In this document: positions 11,816 to 23,250 of the stretch, in pieces
Layout of the letters: each line of letters opens with the position of its first letter
Position numbering within the stretch: position 1 is the first letter of the stretch
Source of the DNA: Branchiostoma belcheri
Lineage: Eukaryota > Chordata > Leptocardii > Amphioxiformes > Branchiostomatidae
NCBI RefSeq assembly: GCF_001625305.1
Contig: NW_017804220.1
Span: 1,752,453-1,816,452 of the forward strand
Reading direction: 5' to 3'
Length of the DNA: 64,000 bases
Position numbers and translations under genes: made by a program
Notes under the pieces: model-generated
Told to the model about the DNA's origin: nothing
The model's input: the letters and a program-made list of their open reading frames with translations, nothing else
Database searches by the model: none

Positions 11816-12359
11816 GTCAGTATCAGGAATTGCGTGAGATATCGTAGCGTGCGAAGCGCGCACCACAACCATCATACCTGTCTTACTCAACTCAGCTGTA
11901 ATCACTCCACAATGTACGTACTTACTCATCTTCCTAAGTGTAGGTGTGAGTTGCGTAGGTAGTAAAAGCTCAGGTGGCCTGCATAGCATCCGTGTTAGAC
12001 ATCTAATGATACTAATGAAAGAAATTGTGGATGGAAAACAACTTTTCCAGGCGGTGCACTTTTTCACTTCTCTAGGTAACAACAAGTTGAATCATTGCCG
12101 CTTACAATTGTTATCGTGCAAATACTTTGAATGACTTTAAACTCATTTAAAACGCAGGCGATATTTGAAAAAAAAAGCAACTTAAAGTTAGACATAATCA
12201 TTTTTGTTCAAACAATGAAATAATACTTTGTTCGTGGTTTGATATGAAACGGCTATATCACTATAACAACATCTGGATAAAAATCAGAACTGCTGTAGTG
12301 TGACTGCTTCGCAAATGCTAGTTAACATTTCATCAGCATTTGGCCTTTTTACGTCGATG
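11816..12359. other. Intergenic stretch
   Basis: It includes the second copy of the roughly 100-bp repeat (11843-11960, sharing ttactcaactcagctgtaat with 10300-10400). The rest is AT-rich with no recognisable gene. Confidence 0.4.
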
Positions 12360-12530
12360 AAGGTTAGACATCCAGGTAATACGATACGCCAAAAAGCAGT
12401 TACTCAAGCAACTGGATATGATTTTGGAAACGGTCAGACGTTTCAGGTAGCATCCACTTCTTTTCGTCAGTACTGACTGAGAGACCAGAGGAAAATACAT
12501 GCTTGAGTAACTGTTTTTTTGGCGTTAGGC
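12360..12530. mobile_element. Inverted-repeat element (first copy)
   Basis: It contains gccaaaaagcagttactcaa on the left and gcttgagtaactgtttttttgg cut to the same stem on the right, around gtagcatccacttcttttc. A homologous copy lies at 32275-32510 in intron 1. Non-autonomous and without coding sequence. Confidence 0.6.
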
Positions 12531-12599
12531 CTTTTTAACTTTGCAATGAAAGACATTCTGGTGTTGTTTTCTTTCTTCCTTTTGTTTTCTTATGTTTTT

Positions 12600-12956
12600 A
12601 TTTATTTATTCTTTTTTAGAAAATAAACAACGGAGGGTACAACCAACTTTAAACCTCCTTGGTTCAACGGTGTTTGGCCACAACAATGCCGGGTTGGAAA
12701 ATCTGCAGTTCTCCAAGCCACCGCTAGATGATGTCTAACCACAACGTAGTCCCCTTGGCGGAAGTACGCGGTGTGCCCCCAAGTGGTGCGTGGTGCGGCC
12801 CGGCCGGTGCTGTTGCCCGCAGTGTGTATCCATGCGCCCAAGAATAGTGGTGACTTGTGAGGAGTTCGAATCCCACCCTGGGAGGGCAGCCTTAAGGACT
12901 TGACCGATGCCTAGCCAAGTCAGCCCGAGCTCAGGACACCAGTGTCGGTGTAAGAG
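12600..12956 (+). promoter_or_regulatory. Putative LRP5/6 promoter and 5' untranslated region
   Basis: GC content rises sharply here and CpG dinucleotides are frequent up to about 13150, spanning the first exon. This is typical of a TATA-less housekeeping-type promoter, and no TATA box is seen close upstream. The transcription start cannot be placed. A gagttcgaatcccaccctg segment at 12858-12876 looks like a tRNA B box, so part of this region may derive from an old SINE. Confidence 0.4.
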
Positions 12957-13011
12957 ATGATGGCCAGGGCAGGGTTGCTGCTGCTCGGCAGCCTGTGCGC
13001 GGCTTTCCAAG
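12957..13011 (+). CDS. LRP5/6 exon 1, signal peptide
   Basis: Two consecutive ATG codons (12957 and 12960) are followed by an Arg and a hydrophobic run, MMARAGLLLLGSLCAAFQ, a typical signal peptide. The exon ends with one base of a split Val codon at a strong donor, CAAG then gtaagc. Joining it to 35196 gives [17 protein letters not shown], which is how mature LRP5/6 proteins begin (.LLLYANRRD.R). The exon itself is too short for domain recognition. Its identity rests on phase, signal sequence and position upstream of an unmistakable exon 2. The protein is a single-pass plasma-membrane Wnt co-receptor, working with Frizzled and signalling through Axin to beta-catenin. Confidence 0.82.
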
Positions 13012-15330
13012 GTAAGCGTGCTAGCTGGTACCGCGGGGCGATGGGGGTTCGCAGCCCGCTAGAGGCTTGCTTGAGTGCCCGTGAAAGACTCCCCTCGCGG
13101 CGGCTCGAGTCGCGGCAAAACTCGGCCCGTTTCCCTCACAAACCGCCCCTCTAGACACCTGGTGTTGAGGATATGATCGTCCCTAGCTTGAGAAGTGTTG
13201 TGGATTTAAAATCTACGATCGTAAGGCTGGAAACGATGTTGTTTTTCAGAGTCGGGGTCGGGGTTGACTAACTCTGAATGGGGGCTGGCTGTAAGCGATA
13301 CCTCCCAGAACTACCCAGATTTTCCTCAAATATTGCCGCTTTAGAGGATATCTTCGTAGTTTTTCTGTACAAAACATGTCTCCCAATCATTCAGGGGGTT
13401 GTTTTATTCTCTCCGCCGTTTTGATCTCTGTAGAAAATGGAAAAATCTGAGCAGTGTTGAATGTCATCATGTGTAAACGATCGGCCGCCATCTTGGAAGT
13501 AGGGGCACGGGGGCTATCCGAGCACCAACATCCACACACAAACTCTCCGATTTCTCCTCTCCTGGTCACTCCAACCGCCACGAAACGAGCTTGTTTCTTA
13601 GCAGGGTCTTTAAGGATCGTGAGGAGGGGTGTGAGAAGACGTGGGGAGGGCGTAAGAAGGCAGGAGAAGGAGGAATGTGGGTTAGTCACGTGACCAACAA
13701 CAATAACAACAGTAGGCTGCAGTATGGTGCTCACTTTGTGCTGATTTTTTAGAGGCAAGAGGCAAAAACACCAGAATATCTATTCACCAAACACATGCTT
13801 CTAGCTTTTGCTTGTCCTCTTAGGACAATTTTGAGGTGTAAGACAGAGATTTTGCCCCATTAGAAGGTTAAAAAGCCTTGATTATTCATATCTAGTGCTG
13901 CAGATAAAGCAAAAAAAAATCTGGTAGTCATTGCTGAGCAATAAAACACTCAGTCCAGAATGATCCAGCCACGGTTTTGTCATTTTCCTAAAAAATGATG
14001 TTAGAAATAAAATTTAGTCGAGGTTTTAGCCCCCATAGGTTTTGGGTTGTAAGATCGTCCTGTGATTTTCATGATGATCGTCCATTACCAAAACAAATGA
14101 GTGATTTCCTGTTTTATTGTGAAGGTATCAAACCATGCCTTTCATTTTGTTCTGTAGTCTTCTAGTTCAGAAAATCTGTATTATTACCTGTGTACATGTT
14201 AGTTCCCTTTGTGCTAGTACGAAATGGTAAACTAAAATCTCAAACGTAGATTTTTTTGCTCTACAGCCGAGTTCAGTTTTTTCAGCTGTATGAATCGTTT
14301 ATCCCACTGGGATTTTTTTAATTTTTTTGCAAATCAGTTGATAAAACCTACATAGCTCATCATGAAATATGTAGCATGATTTGATATCCAGTATCAGCCC
14401 TTGCCCATATCGCAATCAAATCATAATCTGTTCGTGAGTAAATATGATTAGAAAATATAGATTATCGTATGTGTCAAATCCTTTGAAACCACAATAATAC
14501 TTGTTGCTCAGACCACATAATAGAAATCCCTTGATGATAGATTAGATATATCATGCCCAGGCCAAAAACCAATGTAGTCATTTCCATGTGATATCCTGAC
14601 CAGGCATAGAAAAAAAAATGTGGTTTCTGTTTCCTAGCAAAAACCTGCCGACCCTAGCCTTTTCTTGTCAACAATTGGCATCAAATTTTTGATCCAACAT
14701 TTGAATTTCAAACCTTTTGAAATGATTTTCACAAGCAAATTTTTGTTGAGAAAATTGTGCGAAATATTATTTTTTATTATTAGTCCCTTCCCCACAAGCA
14801 AATAGAGGGATGTCTCCTAGTAAGAACCCAATATCTTGAGACAATTCAGTTTTAGCTTGCTAAATTTTTGCTCCAAAATACGACTTGCATTTGATGCAAG
14901 CACGTCTAACCCCCGTTTCGGGAAAAAATGAGTTAAAATTGAAAAAAAAAAATTCTACAGTGTATTTGTTTTATCACTTCAGCCAATTTCTAACCAAGAG
15001 AAAAAGAGAGAATCCCTGCTTACTGATCTTAGTTTTTCGAGGTCTGAAACGGGAAACACAACATCTTTTTCCTAGGTCTGGTATTAGTATCTGGGCTCCT
15101 AATTTTCCCTCCCTTTCCTTCCGACCAACCGTATGAAGGAAGTTCCTGTATCCAGATAAAAGCCAACATCCTATATATTCTGGCAGCTTATGAATGTTCT
15201 TTGGTGATGTAGCATGGCAACATTGTAAGGATGATCCTGATTTGTGTGTGAAATTTGGACTGAATCACTTCGCAATCAGTTGACGTGCATGGTAGCCATT
15301 ATTTTATACAGTGAGTAGAATATGTGGTAT
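13012..15330 (+). other. LRP5/6 intron 1, proximal part
   Basis: No element family recognised over most of this stretch. The first kilobase is moderately GC-rich. At about 13484-13498 there is cggccgccatcttgg, a good YY1-type motif, inside a 240-base patch (13454-13693) open in both directions. That patch could be promoter-proximal regulatory sequence. Beyond 13760 it is AT-rich and featureless. Confidence 0.45.
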
Positions 15331-15455
15331 ATGTTAGCCTCTAGCAGGCCTCAGAAGTGCCTGGAAAAAGTAGAAACTGACTAAATAGGTAGATAAGATA
15401 ATGGCCAATTTCTTCCATTTCCAGCTGCTTCTGAAGCCTGATAGAGGCTGACATC
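15331..15455. mobile_element. Palindromic MITE-like element
   Basis: Arms atgttagcctctagcaggc and gcctgatagaggctgacat bracket an inner pair, cctggaaaaagtagaaactg and its mirror around atttccagctgcttctga. Same family as 9380-9774. Confidence 0.65.
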
Positions 15456-15651
15456 TAAATATTTTATCATATCATATGCATCATATTCATAGACAATTTG
15501 TAAAATATGACTGCCCAGTTCATTTTGTATTGTCATAACTCCAATTGTGAAAACATGTATTGGTGTATGGCAAGTGTTTCGACGGAAGTGTCACAGAAAG
15601 CAGATAGACTAGAAATGATTTTGACAAAGTACAAATGTTGAAACCAAACAT

Positions 15652-16614
15652 TGAATTTTTAACTTCAACAAATTCCGCGAATGCATAGTTCCATTTTCTC
15701 AGACCGCAAACTTTTGCTACCACGAACATAGAGTGATTTACACATAGCCTAAAACCTTGAAGAACGTTCCCCCTCCCCATCCTGAATAAAAACCAGGTTT
15801 GCGAGGTAACCAAGATTTTTTAACTTCAACAAATTCTGCGAATGCATAGTTCCATTTTCTCAGACCGCGAACTTTTGCTACCACGAACATAGATAGAGTG
15901 ATTTACACGTAGCCTAAAACCTTGAAGAATGTTCCTTCCCCATCCTGAATAAAAACCAGGTTTGTGAGGTAACCAAGATTTTTTAACTTCAGCAAATTCT
16001 GCAAATGCGTAGCTCCATTTTCTCAGACCGCGAACTTTTGCTACCGCAAACATAGAGTGATTTACACATAGCCTAAAACCTTGAAGAACGTTCCCCCTCC
16101 CCATCCCTGAATAAAAACCAGGTTTGTGAGGTAACCAAGATTTTTTAACTTCAACAAATTCTGCGAATGCGTAGCTCCATTTTCTCAGACCGCGAACTTT
16201 TGCTACCACGAACATAGAGTGATTTACACATAGCCTAAGACCTTGAAGAACGTTCCTTCCCCATCCTGAATAAAAACCAGATTTGTGAGGTAACCAAGAT
16301 TTTTTAACTTCAGCAAATTCTGCGAATGCATAGCTCCATTTTCTCAGACCGCGAACTTTTGCTACCGCGAACATAGAGTGAATTACACATAGCCTAAAAG
16401 TAAAACCTTGAAGAACGTTCCCCCTCCCCATCCTGAATAAAAACCAGGTTTGTGAGGTAACCAAGATTTTTTAACTCCAACAAATTCTGCGAATGCATAG
16501 TTCCATTTTCTCAGACTGCGAACTTTTGCCACCGTGAACATAGAGTGATTTGCAGTTAGCCTAAAACCTTGCAGAACGTTCCCCCTCCCCATCCCTGAAT
16601 GAAAACCAGGTTTG
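15652..16614. repeat. Roughly 160-bp satellite, about six tandem copies
   Basis: The phrase caagattttttaacttc recurs at 15811, 15974, 16136, 16295 and 16462, giving units of 159 to 167 bases. Each carries ccgcgaacttttgctacc and gaataaaaaccaggtttg. Several units are near multiples of three without stops, so the minus strand shows a 212-codon frame with a repeating roughly 53-residue module. There is no start context, no domain and no flanking gene to support a protein. Confidence 0.92.
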
Positions 16615-17727
16615 CGAGTGAACCTTGTGGGCTGAGGACCCGGGTAACACTAGCTCATTGTAGAGGCATTGTGGTTGTCACCTCTGGCAGGATGGAAAGA
16701 GTTCAAGCTGTTACAGACAGGGGGAAGGTCAGGTACAAACCAGCTTCAGTTTCAATGGCAGATAAAGAACCAGAGTGCTCGCAATCTAGGGAGGGTCTGG
16801 CGATAAATTTAGGATTGTCAACAAATGCAATTTATAACATTTTTAAAAACAAATCGTAGTGTTGAGAGTGGGTAGTACTAGTGTTGGTCCTTTGGATGTT
16901 TTTTTGTACTTTTACCAAAGATTTTTGTCAATTTTGTCCATCAAGGTTTAAAAACGTTTCCGTCACATGTCACAAAGGTACTGCATTTGATGGAAAATCA
17001 GGTACTGGCTATACTAGAGCTCTATAGCTAACGTTTTATGGTATGATTTTGTGGAAGGCTTTTCTGGAATTCTCATGTTGCAAATTCAAAACTCGGGTAT
17101 AATAATAGATTATTGTGACACAGTAGTGTCCAACAGTCACTTGGAGACAAATTTTCTGCACAATTGTTTAAAAAAGATGACAAAACGCTTTGCTTTTTTA
17201 AGTTTTTCCTCTATTTTTTCACCCATGTCTTTGATGTTATTGGTCGATTTACTGTTCACTACGTGATAAAAATTGTACATTTTGGTTGATGTTGAGGAAA
17301 AAAGACAGTAATATACTGCGTGCGCATCATTGTATGTGTAGTTTCTTGTGATGACGTTACATTACTACATCACTACCACTACTGATAATTACCATGATTT
17401 TTTCTATAACCTATGCACCTCCGATTTGGTAGTGACGGAAATGTAGTGTACCTGTATTCAGGTGATATCACTCTGTGAGAGAAAGTATGGTGGTTTGGTT
17501 TCACATAACGGAACTCTGTTCTACTAATGGCCTCCGTATCTATAACACCTGTGAAACAGTAGCCGCATCAGGGAACTTCAAAACCCCTACAAGCTGACTA
17601 CCATTACTTTACAGTTGTCTTATGACACAAACAAGCAACATAAACATAGATCTAGACCTTGGTTTGGAGTTTTTTTGCTCAGTTCAGCTGTTTTGAAAGA
17701 AGCCTTTTTGTCAGAATTTTCCTTTTA
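16615..17727 (+). other. LRP5/6 intron 1, unassigned stretch
   Basis: AT-rich sequence between the satellite and a cluster of MITEs. No gene or family recognised. Confidence 0.4.
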
Positions 17728-17728
17728 A

Positions 17729-18106
17729 GGCCACACCAATTTAATTTGTTGGTTCTCGGATTCGCCTCTTCGTTTTTTTCTGATTTGCAAAAAAAAAAAA
17801 AATTGATTCTGGTCCTGAATCAACTGAAAAATGTTCATGTTTTGCCCCCCAACAGTTGAGGAAAGTCCTTTTCTTCCTAGTTGTTACAGTTTTCCCATCT
17901 ATCATTGCAGTGGTATGATTAAAAGTTCAAAATTCAATGTTTAAATTTTAACCCAGCCTTTTGTGTTGACTTCATGGCTCATTTTGTAGCATATAAGCCT
18001 ATAATAGGATGCCTAGACCTGATTTTAATTTTTAATTTTTTTCGCCCTGTCGCTTCATATTTTTTCTGAAAAAATCCGAGAACCAACAAATTAAATTGGT
18101 GTGGCC
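17729..18106. mobile_element. MITE family A, complete copy
   Basis: The terminal inverted repeat GGCCACACCAATTTAATTTG has its mirror at the right end, and a TAA target duplication lies at 17726-17728 and 18107-18109. Internal landmarks shared with other copies are the gttgaggaaagtccttttct segment and gtcgcttcatattttttctg. About 378 bp, with no coding potential. Confidence 0.85.
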
Positions 18107-18118
18107 TAAATTCTAAAT

Positions 18119-18483
18119 TAAAGGCATCCAGTGCAGTTTTTAGGGTTTGCAAACCCAATTTTTAAAAACCAATATCCAGTCATTTATCTACTAGTGACTT
18201 GAAACCACACTGTCGCAATGTATATTGACCCTCATGGAGCAAAAATTCCCAAAATTCTGACAGAAAATGGTTACTGGATGGGCCCTGAGCTGATTTTTAG
18301 GGTACCACCCAGAAAATTATGGACTCATTTTGGGGCTTGTTTCTGCAGTTGTAAAAGCCCAAAGTATGAAATACTGATTCAAATGTGCTAATGTGAAGCA
18401 GTAGGTGTCAATGTCATAAAGATTTCTTTATTCAAAATATTTTCAGTTTTGCAACTCTAAAATCGCATTGGATGCCTTTATAA
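18119..18483. mobile_element. MITE family D ('AAGGCATCC'), complete copy
   Basis: It begins taaaggcatccagtgcagtt and ends gcattggatgcctttata, with TA on both sides. It lies 12 bases after a family A element. Related copies occur at 11447, 21340, 52054 and 55129. Confidence 0.75.
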
Positions 18484-18680
18484 GGTTTAAACTTCAGTGC
18501 TTAGAATGTATTGACAGTTGGTAAAAGAAGTGGTTGACCTCAAATCTTTTCACATTTAGGCTGCCAGATTTGAAACGTCCCAGAACGTTGGGGTTTGGTA
18601 ACAGGTCAACTATTTTAATGAACAATCGCGGAGCATTTCATTACCTATGTTGAGTTACTGTTACTGTTGGAATTCAAGGT

Positions 18681-18772
18681 TAGGCCATGTTGATTTGATT
18701 ACATGGATGACATCCTCTGGCAACCCCAAACTGATGCGAGCATGCAAATAAAAAAGAAAGTTTGGCCAATGG
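18681..18772 (+). mobile_element. MITE family B, left end only
   Basis: ttaggccatgttgatttgat then tggatgacatcctctgg matches the left 90 bases of the complete copies. The element is truncated and followed by part of an hAT-like family E element. Confidence 0.7.
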
Positions 18773-20455
18773 GCGAAACTGTGGCCACATAATTGGGGGC
18801 CCGCAAGCCCTTTTCCGTAGAGCGTAATTGGCCGTTTTAATTCTACGTAGAGCGTAGACGGACCGCTCTAATATTTTTAGGGAGGGCGTATTCGGTGTTT
18901 TAATTCTACGTAATGCATTGTAGCCACTTGGAATTTATCGTAAAGTGTAATCGAGAGGTTTCCGAATTCAGCGTAGAGCGTTGTCGGCCCCCCCCCCAAT
19001 GTGTACACTATATGACATCCAGTAGATTTCTAGCGGGAACCAATCATAGGGCTGCTGACGCGTCACCGACTAGCGGCTATTAGCACCTTGTTTCATGTAA
19101 ATGCCATGAACTCAATCAGAGCGCGTAATTGTTTCTTGTTTACTTCAGTACTAAGTACTAGTACTTCCACAATCAGTTAGTAAAGTCATACCTTAGTAAA
19201 ATCTACTTTGATGAACGAATCAAAACGGGACTGTAGACATTAAGTTTTACACATTCAAATGTGGCTGCACTAGCGCTAATGGAGCGACCACTACGTAAGG
19301 GAAGGAACGGATCTTAGCGAAGCCGAGATTTGTTGAGCAAACCCAACCCATCGAAGACGGGCCGCCAAACACAAAAATGGAGGGAAATGACAGACAACAA
19401 GCCAACAAAGACAACATCACCAGACCAACAAACTTGGAAAACACCACTTCAAGCGCTAACGTTGTAAGAAATGTGGAACCTCAAACTAGTATGTTTGCGT
19501 CAGCGGAAAGGCTGTCGAAGTAACCACTACATGAAAAACTGCGGCGAAAAAGTAACATGGGTTCGTCCCAAATCTAGACGCAAGTGAGCTACAAAAGTAA
19601 TATGCCTATGCATCTTGCTTGTTGCTGCCAACTTACCCGTTAAAGATTGAACCGATACATGTACGTACTATAACTTGCCATACCCGGCCAAAGACGACTA
19701 CATTACTGTTACTCTTTATTTTGTGCTGTATAATGTATATGCGTTACATTATCTATCATTGTCATTTCTTTGAATTCCTTAAAACATCTACTGTTAGTTT
19801 GTGTAACATTACGTAGTGCTACAATCTGCGTAAAAAGTGGGCTTCATTACGTGTTATCTGCTAAGTCGTGTTGGTATTGAAAACTGTTTTATTGTGCCGT
19901 TCTTCTACAAACAGCCAGCAGAATTATGAAGATACTCGTTCTCAATACACATGCTGCAAACTAAAGTAATGGCAGTCCTACGAAAATTCTGTTTGTAATG
20001 TATAAGCGCTTTATGTCGACGTACAATGGGTGTGAAATACATGTTTTCGCCCATCGTGTGCCACCGGCTCGGTGGTAATTGGCTACTTTACAAGTGAAAG
20101 AACCGCGTCCGTGGGCCTTCATAAATTATTCAAATTATTCAGCAGCCCTCTGATTGGTCCCCGCTAGAAATTTACTGGATGTCATTCAGTGACGAGCCCC
20201 CCCCTTGCAGGCCCTCATAATTTACGGAGACAGACACTTCATGATGCCCAATGGCAATATTTTCTTTATTTTGCAGCATACATTTTCTATCTAATATTGA
20301 ATATTTTAGGTTGTTTAGAACAAAAGGGGAATATTATGACACGATTTTTGTTTTGTAAGTCCGAAACTGGTTCCAGATGGTTCAGGTTTTTTTGGACTTG
20401 AACCTAAACAATTTTACAAGTCCGGAACTGGTCCAGCGAACCGGTACACAGCACT
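18773..20455. mobile_element. hAT-like family E remnant split by a 1.4-kb DNA element
   Basis: Family E sequence (gcgaaactgtggccacataa) stops at about 18802 and resumes at about 20214 (cagacacttcatgatgccca), ending ggtacacagcactag near 20454. The intervening element has inverted ends (GGGCCCGCAAG and CTTGCAGGCCC). It also has a longer inner inverted repeat: gacatccagtagatttctag at 19014 against ctagaaatttactggatgtc at 20163, with tcatagggctgctga against tcagcagccctctga. The word cataat flanks the insertion on both sides. No transposase is recognisable. Confidence 0.65.
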
Positions 20456-20775
20456 AGTTTCTGGTTTTCTTCAGGACAGAAACAAGAAACACAGCATTTT
20501 TCCTAAGCCTGAATTATGATTATGAAATTAAAAGTATTGTTTAATTATCATATACTACTGCTTCTCTGTCCAAGCTTGTTTTCCCCAGTTGAAAATGGTT
20601 GATCAGTAGCATCTGATGTTCACCTCTAACAATAACACACCATGACAGTTCAGGGGTCTGCTTCAAATCAGCCCCTTCTTTTACATCAAGTCTGTCAACT
20701 CAGTCTGAGTGGGTCTTGGTTGATAGTTAATAAACTCCAAGGCCAAATCCTGCAGCGATTTTCTCATTATTTTAA

Positions 20776-21115
20776 GGCCACACCAATTTAATTTGTTGTT
20801 TCTCGGATTTTTTTTCAGAAAATATGAAGCGACAGGGCGAAAAAATAAAAAGGCAATTACATGTATATATTGTGTAGCCTCAAATGCTACGATAGGAGCC
20901 ATGAAGTCAACACAACACAAACTTTTAATCAAACCTGTGCATTTGATGAAAACACTACAACTAGGAAGAAAAGGACTTTCCTCAACTGTTCGGAGGCAAA
21001 ATATGAGCATTTTTTAGTTGATTCAGAATCAGAACCAGAATCTTTTTTTTTTTTGCAAATCAAAAAAAAAATGAAGAGACTAATCCGAGAACCAACAAAT
21101 AAAATTGGTGTGGCC
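20776..21115. mobile_element. MITE family A, complete copy
   Basis: Begins ggccacaccaatttaatttg after taa and ends aaattggtgtggcc before taa, giving a TAA duplication. Internally it has gctacgataggagccatgaa and the long T/A runs typical of the family. About 340 bp, opposite in orientation to the copy at 17729. Confidence 0.85.
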
Positions 21116-22639
21116 TAAAGGAGGACATCTGTGTATTGTTTTGACACTCGCAATGTCTTGTCTTGTTTGGCTTTGTTTGTGACAAATATTTTGGAATTCT
21201 GTCCAGCTGTCTGTTGTGAAATGTTCTTGTTTTTTTAGGATTATCTTTCTGAAAATCAACACAAACTCCATATAAATGATCTAAGCTTGTTTACTATGCT
21301 AAAGAAATGACTTCTTATACTTAAGTTATAGTGAAATTTTTTGGTGTTAGACTTATTCTAGTTACTTATTGTTGGCACCGAAAAATAAAGGTTCGTACCA
21401 AAAAATTAAGCCCTCACATACCTTGCTTCTAGGGTATTTCAAATTCTTCATGTATAAAATGGTAACATAAATGTGCTAAGAAATATCAGTAAATGTCAGT
21501 ATCATTATCAGACAGATTTCTTCATCCAGATTATTTTTGGTTTTGCTGACCTGAAATAGCATGGGATGCTTTAACTAATTACTTGTTACATGTTTGTATA
21601 TTTGATGATATCTTTCTAAATAGAGGTTTGTCGTAAATGTTCATTAGAGATAACAAGACAGCATTACTACGGTCAGTACTTGGAAGAGCTGGTAGCTCCT
21701 TTTTACTAGCCTCCATAGCATGCCAAAAACTGGAGGTTTTCAGGGTCTTTGGGAGCTTTTATGTGCTATTTTCTGATTACATATAGACAACATAGCCGGC
21801 CTGGTTGAATTACCCCCATTTTTTTTAGAACTGGGCTAATCAGAAAGCAGCCGAAGACCGCCAAACCCCCAGTTCTATGAGCCTGCTACAGAGGCTACCT
21901 TTTTGCATGTCCTTTTCACGTTGTGAAAATGTACGGTCCATGTAAGTCGCGTCACTTACGATACCTCTTAGCGAATTGACAAGACTGATTGGTTGTGTCA
22001 CATTATAGGGACAGTCTGTGTCACCCTTCATTGGTCGATGCCTCGTCTGGAATGCACCACAAATAAGAGGGGTGTTGGGGGGAAAATAGCGTCAGGTGCC
22101 GAAAGATATTTGTAGCGCAGTTGTATCCACATGTCCCCCTGTCAGGACCTCAGAAATAAGAAATATTGGAAATTATTTTATAGGCAGTCTGCATTAATGG
22201 AAAGGAGGCATTTTGAATTTGAGGATTTTGCATCTTTGTGTTGTTGTGATTTGTCTGTTTGTTTGTTTATTTCACGTAACAATTAAACCACCTTCAGGCA
22301 TAACATGCTGTTTTGTACAGTAAGTACAAACTGTGTTAGGTTTGAACCACTCACATCCTGAAACTGATAGACCTCTACTCTTTTCAAGAAGTGCAGTTGG
22401 ATCTTTACATATTCTAACTCTTCATTTCCATCTAAAATGAAAAATTTGATGTTTGACAACTTCATTTGAAGTTGGTGCAGTTGAGTTTGGGTCTTTCACA
22501 CTGACTCACAGAAATTTCCTTACTAGCTGCGGATGGTTGATCATGTGCATGATGACTTGCTTATTGACTGATGATGATGATTGTGATGATGATGATGGCA
22601 ATAGTGTCATTATCGCATGTGCTCACAGTGTCACACAGG
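21116..22639 (+). other. LRP5/6 intron 1, MITE fragment and unassigned sequence
   Basis: A family D right end lies at about 21340-21580 (ends gcatgggatgcttta). Beyond it are no recognisable elements until a GATGAT-type microsatellite near 22570. Confidence 0.45.
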
Positions 22640-22990
22640 GCTTGAAATACCATCTACATGTATAGGTTAGTGCAGGTAAATTTTGAGCTGTGCTGCAGGT
22701 ATTTCTGATGTCTACCTGCACCTAACCTGCACTGGTCCATGTACTGGGTATATGCAGGTTAGTGCAGGTAAAATTGGAGCTGTGCAGGTATTTCTGTTAG
22801 TGTACCTGTACTGTATCGTTTACATATGTATGTAGGTTTTTATTCGCTGCATTGGCTAATCATGGCATTGGTATCTGAACAGTTTTCAGTGTGAATCATG
22901 ATCCAGACTTCCTAAATTCTTAGTGGCGCAGGTTAAGTTTGTCTGGAGAAGATAATTTTCAAGGTTACCTACAGAAAAAAAAATTGAGCC
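22640..22990. mobile_element. Dispersed repeat family F (gcaggta-rich)
   Basis: It is marked by gcttgaaataccatctaca, ggagctgtgcaggtatttct and gtctacctgcacctaacctg. A close copy is at 25188-25530, and fragments lie near 28865, 33515 and 39773. It is inverted-repeat rich and probably a DNA-element derivative. Confidence 0.65.
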
Positions 22991-23250
22991 CTGTTACAGT
23001 TTGTTAAACGACTAGATCTTGTAATATTCTGAACCAAAACCCACAAACGAAACCCACTAAAGAAACACAAATGTTTTTGTGAACAATCCAAACCTCAAAA
23101 CCACATCACTCCTTCCCCTGTTGTAGAATTATAGAACCCGACCCTAATTCGTGTGAGCCCCCTGGCCAGGATGTGATGACCTTGAGTGCACACACGTTGA
23201 CCTTGAGCCTGGCAGAGTCAGTCTGCAGGAAGAGACAGGACATATCAACT

